Shown here piece by piece: positions 6,797 through 13,873 of a DNA stretch of 15,347 nucleotides. The translations under genes and the position numbers were made by a program. Numbering within the stretch: the first letter of the stretch is position 1; each line of letters begins with the position of its first letter. The stretch lies in contig JAADCY010000157.1 in assembly GCA_013154205.1 (NCBI GenBank), positions 1 through 15,347 on the forward strand, in the 5' to 3' direction. Below the pieces are notes generated by a model. It did not search any database. It was not told where the DNA came from and saw nothing but the letters and a program-made list of their open reading frames with translations. Origin of the DNA: Thermoproteota archaeon. GTDB lineage: Archaea; Thermoproteota; Thermoprotei_A; Sulfolobales; Desulfurococcaceae.

Positions 6797-8935
6797 ATGG
6801 ATGTAGATAAGCTCATAGAACATGGTTTTCCGGAGAAAGCAGTGAGTATTCTTAGGAAGAGGGGTATAGCGGCTCTTAATCCTGTGCAGGAAGAAGCCGT
6901 AGTAAAAGGACTGCTTACTGGTAAGAACCTTGTCGTCGCATCGCCTACAGCCAGTGGTAAGACGTTGATAGGCGAACTTGCTCTCGTGAAAACAGCTCTT
7001 GAAGGAGGTATGGGGCTCTACTTAGTACCCCTAAGAGCCCTTGCGTCCGAGAAGTATGACGAGTTCAAAACATGGCAGGAGCTAGGCCTAAGAATAGGGA
7101 TCTCTACCGGTGACTATGAGTCCCCCGGAGAACATCTTGCAAGATATAATATCGTTGTCGCAACTTATGAGAGGTTTGACAGCCTATTAAGGCTTAGGCC
7201 TAGATGGCTCAACAGGATCAGAACCATAGTTATCGATGAACTACATATGATAGGGGATCCCGAGAGAGGCCCCGTCCTCGAAATGATAATTGCCCGCCTG
7301 AAGAACACCGATGTACAAATAGTTGGTCTATCGGCAACCATAAGCAACGCCGATACCCTGGCTGAATGGCTTGAAGCAGAGCTTGTAAAGAGCGATTGGA
7401 GGCCTGTAAAACTAGTTGAAGGCGCCTTCGATAGGAGACGCCACATTATATTGTTCGCTGATGGTAGGAAAGAAAAAGTAGTACATCGCCTAGGGGCATC
7501 GGCTTTATCCATAGCACTACACAGTATTCAGCGCGGCATACAGGTTCTAGTCTTCGTAAATAATAGGAGGAGAGCCGAGGAATGGGCGCTAAGGCTCTCA
7601 GAGCATATGAATCTCCTAGCGCATCTAATGGATAAGGATAAACTCGAAGACCTATTGTCACGGCTAGGCGAGTCTCCAAGCAAGAAAGAACGCGAAACAC
7701 TAGAGAAACTGATTAAGAAGGGAGTAGCATATCATCATGCAGGCTTAACGAGTATTGCTCGTAAGGTTGTCGAGGAAGCATTTAGAGAACGCATCGTAAA
7801 AGCGGTTTTCGCCACACCCACATTGGCGGCAGGCGTCAATCTTCCCGCGAGACGTGTCCTCGTATCGATCAAGAGATATGATCCCTTCAGGAGGAGAATG
7901 ATCGGAATACCCGTATTCGAGTACAAGCAAATGGCTGGCAGGGCGGGCCGGCCTCTATACGATAATATAGGAGAATCAATAATATATGATGCTTCCAGCC
8001 TCACAGAAGCAACCAAGTACATTAAGGGCGAGCCGGAACCCGTGGTAAGTAGGCTTAACAATGAGAGAAGCTTGAGAATACATACTTTATCACTAATAGC
8101 TACGGGTCAGGCCGAGAGCATCGAGGAGCTCATCCATGTATATAAGAAGACATTGTTCTTCAAACAATACGGTAGTATCAGATACTTGGAGAATCTCCTC
8201 GACAACATAGTTGACCAGTTGATCGACTGGGAAATGCTCAGATATAGGTCTGGAAGGCTTGAGGCCACAAGGATAGGCTTACTCACAACTCTAACATATC
8301 TGGATCCGTTATCCGTGCATAGGTATGTATCGCTCATAAAGGAGGATGCGGGGGCTTTCTACCTATTGCATCTCATTACATACACTCCCGATTACCTACG
8401 TAGTAAGCCCTACATAAACTATAAGATAATAGACTACTTGGAGCCGGAGGCATGGGATCTAGCCGAGGAAGGGGTCATCCCGGAGCCTCCGCAGGACGAG
8501 TTCGACTATCAGTTATGGCTACAGGCCTTTGTACAGGCAAAAATGCTTCATGACTGGATAAACGAGGCGCCCGAAGACTCGATAGTATCTCGATACGGTG
8601 TTGGCCCCGGAGACATCTACTCAGCACGAGACACGGCAGCCTGGATAGCATCAGGCCTCTCTAGGATCGAGAAACAGAGGCATCCTGAGATAGCTGATAA
8701 GCTTGAGAAATTGAGCCTCCGGCTAGAATATGGTGTCAAAGAAGATGCTCTCGAGCTCGTAAAGATAGAGGGTATTGGAAGAGTTAGAGCCCGCATATTA
8801 TTAAGCCATGGAATTAGGAGTATCGAGGATCTGGCTAGGATGACTGTTGAAGAGCTAGCGAGATTACCGACGTTCGGACCCAAGATCTCCGAATCAGTGT
8901 TGAGGGAAGCTAGAGCCAGGGCTGGGGGTGCTTAA
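6797..8935 (+). CDS. hel308: Hel308 (Hjm) superfamily 2 DNA helicase
   Basis: A 712-residue ATP-dependent 3'-5' DNA helicase acting at stalled replication forks and in recombination repair. RecA domain 1 holds the Q-motif region (28-34), Walker A in Pro-Thr-Ala-Ser-Gly-Lys-Thr (50-56), motif Ia (78-90), Asp-Glu-Leu-His (147-150) and motif III Gly-Leu-Ser-Ala-Thr (177-181). RecA domain 2 holds motif IV (251-260), the His-His-Ala-Gly segment (313-316), motif V (339-349) and Gln-Met-Ala-Gly-Arg-Ala-Gly-Arg (378-385). A winged-helix and ratchet domain follow (about 400-640). A C-terminal helix-hairpin-helix lies at about 655-705 (Gly-Ile-Gly-Arg-Val-Arg-Ala-Arg and Pro-Thr-Phe-Gly-Pro-Lys). Length and order match archaeal Hel308 throughout. 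The ATG at 6797 is preceded by GGTGG at 6785-6789. No truncation or frameshift. Confidence 0.97.
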   Translation: MDVDKLIEHGFPEKAVSILRKRGIAALNPVQEEAVVKGLLTGKNLVVASPTASGKTLIGELALVKTALEGGMGLYLVPLRALASEKYDEFKTWQELGLRIGISTGDYESPGEHLARYNIVVATYERFDSLLRLRPRWLNRIRTIVIDELHMIGDPERGPVLEMIIARLKNTDVQIVGLSATISNADTLAEWLEAELVKSDWRPVKLVEGAFDRRRHIILFADGRKEKVVHRLGASALSIALHSIQRGIQVLVFVNNRRRAEEWALRLSEHMNLLAHLMDKDKLEDLLSRLGESPSKKERETLEKLIKKGVAYHHAGLTSIARKVVEEAFRERIVKAVFATPTLAAGVNLPARRVLVSIKRYDPFRRRMIGIPVFEYKQMAGRAGRPLYDNIGESIIYDASSLTEATKYIKGEPEPVVSRLNNERSLRIHTLSLIATGQAESIEELIHVYKKTLFFKQYGSIRYLENLLDNIVDQLIDWEMLRYRSGRLEATRIGLLTTLTYLDPLSVHRYVSLIKEDAGAFYLLHLITYTPDYLRSKPYINYKIIDYLEPEAWDLAEEGVIPEPPQDEFDYQLWLQAFVQAKMLHDWINEAPEDSIVSRYGVGPGDIYSARDTAAWIASGLSRIEKQRHPEIADKLEKLSLRLEYGVKEDALELVKIEGIGRVRARILLSHGIRSIEDLARMTVEELARLPTFGPKISESVLREARARAGGA

Positions 8936-8939
8936 TAAG

Positions 8940-8985
8940 TTTTTATATACTCATCAAGACGAATAAGATGTTAATGCATAGGTGA
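8940..8985 (+). promoter_or_regulatory. promoter and ribosome-binding site of the membrane-repeat protein gene
   Basis: A TATA-like TTTTTATATAC (8940-8950) lies 5 bases after the hel308 stop. It predicts a transcript start near 8970, giving a leader of about 20 bases. GGTGA at 8981-8985 is 6 bases before the ATG at 8992. The T5 at the front of the element could also help end hel308 transcription. Confidence 0.55.
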
Positions 8986-8991
8986 ACATTT

Positions 8992-10389
8992 ATGTCGTCT
9001 ACGTGGAATATGCTGGTTAACGCTTTTACGAACATGGTTGTCGAGATAATAAATTATCTTCCGAAAATAATTGCTGCGATAATAATAGTCCTCATAGGAT
9101 ACATGATCGGTTATCTCGTTAAGAAAGGGACGAAAACGCTCATAGACAAGCTATTGTCGGGAGCCATAGAAAAGACGAAGATCGGTAGAAGCATGAAGGA
9201 GTCAGGCGTCGATCTCGGAAGTCTGACAGGAAATGTATTGCTTGCCCTCATAATTGCTTTATCTGTTCTCGTAGCGGTTACAGTGCTAGGTTTCACCGGC
9301 TATATAGGATCAATGATAGTATTGGCAGCACAGGTTGTCTTTAAGATCGTTGCTGGCCTATCAATCATAATAATTGGTATACCAGTTATACTAATACTCT
9401 CAGAATATATCGCATTGTTCTTCAGTAAAATGTTCCGTGAGAGACATGAGCTTATGACCGAGTTAATATATGATGTATCAGTGCTTGTTCTTTCAATATT
9501 TATTCTCTCGGTATCAATAGATGTAATGTTCAATTACTCTCTCCTCTTAAACTACTTGATAACTTCTGCGCCCGCGTTTATCGGTGCAGCGATAATTCTC
9601 ATCATTGGTTATGTCATAGGTGATACCATTGGGAAGATCGTTAACCGTATAGTTAGCCAGATACTGGATAAGCCGTTGGAAGCTACTGATATTGGGCGTA
9701 CGATTAAAAGTATGAACATAAATATATCTGATCTAATAGGTGGTCTCACTAAGGCGTTCATCATAGTTGTCGCTATTGTAGCGGCCGTGGAGATCATGAA
9801 CATAGGTGGCCTGACCGGACAGCTAGTCTATCAGGTTGCTGTGTATTTACCCAAACTTATCGGTGGAATAACTGTACTTACACTTGGACTAATACTCAGT
9901 ATAGGCTTGGCAAGATACATCGGTAGATTCTTACAGAGAGCCTTTAGTAATGGTTATGAGGAAATAGCTAAGCTCGTCGAGAACTTGATCCTCTTGGGAC
10001 TTACTGCTGTGGTCATAACAATTGCGCTCAACATATTAATGCTCCAGGGTTCCCTGATCTATCCATTGATACTTGGAATACTGATTATAGCCTCGGGCAT
10101 ATATATCGCAGGGGTTGCTGGAAAGATATTATCAAAGGTACACCCGACATACAAGTACATGGCCCCCATAATTGAGACTCTCATAATACTTGTCTTCTCA
10201 ATAATAGGTATAGCGGGTGTCTTCGCGGAATACTCCGGAGCAGTAGATGTCATAAAGAATATATCGTGGGGTGTAGCCATTGCTTTCGCAGCGATCCTAA
10301 TACCCATAATATTCCATTATACCAAACTAGCCTGGAGGACGATTCCGGATAAAGAAAACAAGGCTGAAGAGGAAAAAGAGCAGACATGA
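8992..10389 (+). CDS. channel-like membrane protein of tandem conserved-TM-helix repeats (MscS-related, without beta domain)
   Basis: A 465-residue polytopic membrane protein with about ten to twelve hydrophobic segments. Two repeat types alternate. Unit A (about 22-100) and A' (about 194-271) each have a Pro, a helix ending Ile-Gly-Tyr-x-Ile-Gly, a basic amphipathic segment, an Ile-Gly-Arg turn (64-66, 234-236) and another helix. Unit B (about 109-180) and B' (about 278-349) each have a hydrophobic helix, a charged Arg/Glu linker and a further helix. A degenerate unit follows (356-411). This is the conserved TM helix (PF05552) architecture associated with small mechanosensitive-channel-like proteins. 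The MscS beta domain is absent, so gating function is not assured. The C-terminal tail (449-465) is Lys/Glu-rich and cytosolic. Its stop overlaps the radical SAM start as ATGA (10386-10389), so the two are co-translated. Confidence 0.85.
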   Translation: MSSTWNMLVNAFTNMVVEIINYLPKIIAAIIIVLIGYMIGYLVKKGTKTLIDKLLSGAIEKTKIGRSMKESGVDLGSLTGNVLLALIIALSVLVAVTVLGFTGYIGSMIVLAAQVVFKIVAGLSIIIIGIPVILILSEYIALFFSKMFRERHELMTELIYDVSVLVLSIFILSVSIDVMFNYSLLLNYLITSAPAFIGAAIILIIGYVIGDTIGKIVNRIVSQILDKPLEATDIGRTIKSMNINISDLIGGLTKAFIIVVAIVAAVEIMNIGGLTGQLVYQVAVYLPKLIGGITVLTLGLILSIGLARYIGRFLQRAFSNGYEEIAKLVENLILLGLTAVVITIALNILMLQGSLIYPLILGILIIASGIYIAGVAGKILSKVHPTYKYMAPIIETLIILVFSIIGIAGVFAEYSGAVDVIKNISWGVAIAFAAILIPIIFHYTKLAWRTIPDKENKAEEEKEQT

Positions 10390-11954
10390 TTAGAAGAGCT
10401 ATCATACTAGACCTTTATACCGATGAACCTGCAGGCCTTGGTGTACCTCCCTACATTAATACCTGGCCTAGACTAGCAGCTGGAGCATTATGGGCCGCGG
10501 ATAAAGACATTGATGTAAAATATTATGCTATAGACACTGTAAGAACAGATATGGATCCTTTCATAAAACAGGCGGAGACATCGGACATCTTAGTAGTTAT
10601 AGCGGGAATAGAGGTGCCCGGCAAATATATCGGCGGTAATCCAGGAACACTTGAAGAAGCAGAAAGGATCTTGTCATTAATAAAGAATCCATTGAAAATA
10701 CTGATCGGCCCAGCCGCTCGCCACGGTCTAGGCTCTACAGGAGGAAAAATAGCTTCATCAAGAACTATTCTCAGAAAAATATTCGATGTAATAGTGACTG
10801 GAGACCCGGAGCTTTACTTTTACGACTTAGTGAAGAATGGGCCTGAGAAAACAGATCCTAGAAGGATCAGGAGTGATTATCGCTTAGCCGATGAAGCCTT
10901 CGTTAAAGGTTCAAAGATAATAACAATGCATCCTAATCATGGCAAAAACCTAGTCGTCGAAATAGAGACGTATAGGGGATGTTCACGCTTCATTACAGGA
11001 GGTTGTAGTTTCTGTATAGAGCCGAGACGTGGTAGACCATTACAGAGGGATCCTAGATCAATTATTGAGGAGGTAGAAGCACTTTACAGGCATGGTGCGA
11101 GGCATATAAGGATCGGTAGACAGCCGGACATACTGGTATATGGTAGTAAGGAACTAGGTGAAAAAGAGTTTCCCACACCAGATCCAGAAGCACTACGCAG
11201 GCTATTCTACGGAATAAGAAGCGTTGCTCCCGGCATAAGAATACTCCATATCGATAATGTGAACCCGGGAACAATAGCCCATCATCCAGAAGAGAGTAGT
11301 GAAGCGCTCAAAGTTATCATTGAGTATCATAGCCCAGGCGATGTCGCTGCTCTCGGAATAGAGTCTTTTGACGAAAAAGTCGTGAAGAACAATAATCTTA
11401 AAGTATTGCCCGATGAAGCTATAAAGGCGATCGAGATCATAAACAGGATCGGGAATCATAGGGGCTGGAACGGGCTCCCGCATCTTCTCCCGGGAATAAA
11501 TCTTCTCTACGGATTACCGGGTGAGACTAGGGAAACATATAGGATTAACTATGAGTATCTGAAGATGATCTATGATCAAGGTCTGCTTGTGAGAAGGATA
11601 AATATTAGACAAGTAAATGTTCTCGAGAACACTCCATTGTGGACTATGAGAGATAAAGTGAAGAATTTATTGCGGCGCCATAAGGGATTGTTCAGGAAAT
11701 ATAGGCTGAAAATAATGAGTGAGCTAGACAAGAAATTCTTAGAACGTGTGGTTCCGCCAGGTACTCTGCTTGATTACCTATATGTTGAGAAATATGTTGC
11801 TGGTATGAGTATTGCAAGGATGCCTGGAAGTTATCCTATAACGGTGAAGATACCGTGTCGGGTAGATATGTGGAAAATAGTATCGGTGAGAACCAAGGGC
11901 GTAGCGGCGAAAAGCGTTACAGGAACACTTGTTGGGAAAAGAATGTGTTTATAG
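10386..11954 (+). CDS. radical SAM enzyme of the COG1031 type, lacking the usual C-terminal HhH
   Basis: A 522-residue enzyme. Residues 1-180 form an alpha/beta N-terminal domain like the cobalamin-binding-type domain of class B-like radical SAM proteins. The cluster motif is Gly-Cys-Ser-(6)-Gly-Cys-Ser-Phe-Cys: C199, C207 and C210, spaced C-x7-C-x2-C in place of the common C-x3-C-x2-C. I know this spacing from COG1031 proteins, whose substrate is unknown. The SAM-binding core continues to about 415, with Gly-Ile-Glu-Ser-Phe-Asp (324-329) and Leu-Tyr-Gly-Leu-Pro-Gly-Glu (374-380). A small beta, TRAM-like stretch follows (about 480-517). COG1031 is named for a C-terminal helix-hairpin-helix, but here the protein ends right after the beta stretch. 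The ATG overlaps the upstream stop (ATGA). No strong ribosome-binding site is present, so translation is probably coupled. Its stop overlaps speA by 6 bases. Confidence 0.88.
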   Translation: MIRRAIILDLYTDEPAGLGVPPYINTWPRLAAGALWAADKDIDVKYYAIDTVRTDMDPFIKQAETSDILVVIAGIEVPGKYIGGNPGTLEEAERILSLIKNPLKILIGPAARHGLGSTGGKIASSRTILRKIFDVIVTGDPELYFYDLVKNGPEKTDPRRIRSDYRLADEAFVKGSKIITMHPNHGKNLVVEIETYRGCSRFITGGCSFCIEPRRGRPLQRDPRSIIEEVEALYRHGARHIRIGRQPDILVYGSKELGEKEFPTPDPEALRRLFYGIRSVAPGIRILHIDNVNPGTIAHHPEESSEALKVIIEYHSPGDVAALGIESFDEKVVKNNNLKVLPDEAIKAIEIINRIGNHRGWNGLPHLLPGINLLYGLPGETRETYRINYEYLKMIYDQGLLVRRINIRQVNVLENTPLWTMRDKVKNLLRRHKGLFRKYRLKIMSELDKKFLERVVPPGTLLDYLYVEKYVAGMSIARMPGSYPITVKIPCRVDMWKIVSVRTKGVAAKSVTGTLVGKRMCL

Positions 11955-13736
11955 CGGATAATCATCTCGCGAACTGTCTTTATAGCTAATAATTATGTCT
12001 CCTTTATCATCTTCATCTATTATTATCTCTGGATAATTGTTGATCATGTTATGGCTCATCGATAAGGGATCTTGATAAGCGCCTGTGTGTAGGAATGCGA
12101 CATAATATTCTTCATCCCCGCTCGGTAAGTGAAGCGGTATTCCTCGTAGAATCACTCTTTTCCCTGGAATGCCCAATAATCTATTATCTTTCTCTGTAAA
12201 TATCTCTGTGAATCCCTTGGGTAGACTACTTATGTATTCCGAGATCTCTCCCATCGAGTCACATGTGATATCACTTATCGCTGCAAGTACATCGGGCTTC
12301 TTATCTAGCTTAGTGCATGGCACTGGCTGGAAGTACTGGTTTAATATCACATAGTCGGGGAGTATGCTGAAGATCGAGAATGATAATACGAAGCGTTTGC
12401 TTGGAGAGACAAGGAATTTGTAGAGGGGTCTCCCCATCCTTATGTTTTCTTCGAGCTGGCTGAGAGCCTCTTTGTTCTCCAAGTATAGGTCTTTTGCTTT
12501 CCTAGTGATCTCTCTGTACAATGTCTCGATGAGCCCCTCTAAGATCTCTCTACGTTTCAAATCTATGTTATCCGTATAGGATAGGAGCCTATTGATAATG
12601 TTCTCAGACTCCCTCGCAATATCCGATAGCTCCTTAATGGTCTTCGCGGAACGTATCTTATCCACTAGTTCGACGTCCGTGGTTAGATCTGATATGTATG
12701 GGCGTATATCGACGACTTTCGCTACACTTATTCTATGTGGGGCAACTATTGCTCTGCCTGATTCGAACACAATATCGGGTTCTTCAATGCCGTACTCTTT
12801 GCTCTTCTCTTTGAAGATATTTATCATTGTCTCAACGTATTCTTTGAAAGTATAGTCCGGACTATATGCTGAGCCTGAACACGATGATTCATAATCGAAT
12901 GCTAGTCCTCCGCCTGTATCAATGTATTTGAGGCCCGGCAATAGTTCTGATTTGAGAACCGCGTATGTATTGATCATCTCGGTGAACATTTTCTCAAGGG
13001 CCTTCTTAGTAACTATCTGAGAACCGTAATGAAAGTGGAGCATAACGATCCTATCCCTTATCCACGGCTGTTCATCCAGTATTTTGTAAATGCTTGATAA
13101 CGGTAGTCCGAACTTAGATGTTAAACCCGAGCTAGACGACCAGATACTTTCTCCCCTGAACATAGGCCTAATCCTTAAGCCAACCCGTATTTTTTCGCCG
13201 AGCTTTTCACGTATTTTATCGAGTAGTTTTGCTTCTTTGATGCTCTCAATATCTATGATCGCCTCGCCAAAGGCTTCTTTATTCATAACAACTTTCTCTA
13301 ATCCCTTCAGATCCTTGACTCCGTCTACAACGAATAATCCTCTTGTCCGGTATGATAGTGCTTTCTGTATTTCGGGCAGTGTACCTGCCTCCCATCCCCA
13401 CCCGTATTTCTCCCCGTACCTCTTAATGCTGGTGAGAACCATGTCGTTATGATTGACTTTTAACGGGTAGACAGGCTTGAAACTTCCTCTATAACCGTAG
13501 TTCTTAATGTACTCAATGAATAATCCGGCGATGTAATCAATCATTAAGCCGATCCAGGGTAGAACCCTTATATTAGCTCCTGGTAAGTCATGTTTCTCCA
13601 GTAGTTCGGCAACTGGTATTTCCTTATTTTTGATCCTGATCACTAGCTGGCCTTTTTCATTAATATCGAATAGCTGGCTGTTCAATACCCCCTTAAGTCC
13701 GTAGAGTTCTCTGGAATTCTCTATACCCCAAACCAT
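11949..13736 (-). CDS. speA: biosynthetic arginine decarboxylase, SpeA type (PLP fold III)
   Basis: A 595-residue cytosolic enzyme converting arginine to agmatine, the entry to polyamines and, in archaea, to agmatidine in tRNA-Ile. The N-terminus (Trp-Gly-Ile-Glu-Asn-Ser-Arg-Glu-Leu-Tyr) matches SpeA starts. The barrel holds the PLP lysine K93 in Tyr-Pro-Leu-Lys-Val-Asn, His-Phe-His-x-Gly-Ser-Gln-Ile (234-241), Asp-Thr-Gly-Gly-Gly-Leu (273-278) and Glu-Ser-Gly-Arg (325-328). The helical insertion typical of SpeA is at about 365-440. The C-terminal domain has Asp-Ile-Thr-Cys-Asp-Ser (489-494) with the substrate-binding Cys-Asp pair, then Gly-Ala-Tyr-Gln-Asp (552-556). Bacterial SpeA is about 630-660 residues, so this is a compact complete version. 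Known crenarchaeal arginine decarboxylases derive from AdoMet decarboxylase, so a PLP enzyme here is unexpected and may be acquired. The start ATG is preceded by a G-rich leader. Confidence 0.92.
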   Translation of the reverse strand: MVWGIENSRELYGLKGVLNSQLFDINEKGQLVIRIKNKEIPVAELLEKHDLPGANIRVLPWIGLMIDYIAGLFIEYIKNYGYRGSFKPVYPLKVNHNDMVLTSIKRYGEKYGWGWEAGTLPEIQKALSYRTRGLFVVDGVKDLKGLEKVVMNKEAFGEAIIDIESIKEAKLLDKIREKLGEKIRVGLRIRPMFRGESIWSSSSGLTSKFGLPLSSIYKILDEQPWIRDRIVMLHFHYGSQIVTKKALEKMFTEMINTYAVLKSELLPGLKYIDTGGGLAFDYESSCSGSAYSPDYTFKEYVETMINIFKEKSKEYGIEEPDIVFESGRAIVAPHRISVAKVVDIRPYISDLTTDVELVDKIRSAKTIKELSDIARESENIINRLLSYTDNIDLKRREILEGLIETLYREITRKAKDLYLENKEALSQLEENIRMGRPLYKFLVSPSKRFVLSFSIFSILPDYVILNQYFQPVPCTKLDKKPDVLAAISDITCDSMGEISEYISSLPKGFTEIFTEKDNRLLGIPGKRVILRGIPLHLPSGDEEYYVAFLHTGAYQDPLSMSHNMINNYPEIIIDEDDKGDIIISYKDSSRDDYPL

Positions 13737-13788
13737 ACCCCTTTTCCCCTGGACATTCCCTACCCTAGTCTTGAAGTGTCTAGGGGGA
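13737..13788 (-). promoter_or_regulatory. speA leader: G-quadruplex motif and two competing hairpins
   Basis: On the minus (speA mRNA) strand four G-tracts occur in 28 bases just before the start codon: GGG 13763-13765, GGG 13758-13760, GGGG 13746-13749 and GGGG 13738-13741, with loops of 2, 8 and 4 bases. In the same stretch, CCCTAG (13780-13785) can pair perfectly with CTAGGG (13763-13768). A larger partly overlapping arm (13777-13786) can instead pair with 13746-13755, with one A-C mismatch in the mRNA. The second pairing would cover the AGGGG that is the best ribosome-binding site. Regulation is inferred from structure only. Confidence 0.35.
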
Positions 13789-13806
13789 TATAGAGGTTTC
13801 CCAGAA

Positions 13807-13838
13807 TTTTAAAGAACCGATCCAAACCGAATAAATAA
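13807..13838. promoter_or_regulatory. divergent core promoters between speA and the DUF357 gene
   Basis: For the plus gene, ATAAATAA at 13831-13838 is placed to give a leader of about 16 bases before the ATG at 13874. For speA, TTTAAAA on the minus strand (13807-13813) or TTATTTAT (13831-13838) would give leaders of roughly 45-70 bases. The choice decides whether both arms of the speA leader hairpins are transcribed. Confidence 0.4.
13815..13830 (+). repeat. direct repeat AACCGA, 10-base period, next to a TATA box
   Basis: AACCGA occurs at 13815-13820 and 13825-13830, exactly one helical turn apart and directly abutting the plus-strand TATA-like element at 13831. The position fits a BRE plus a regulator site. 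A six-base repeat may be chance. Confidence 0.3.
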
Positions 13839-13873
13839 GTGCTCGCTAGGTACCAGGAAATGGAGTGGTCTCA

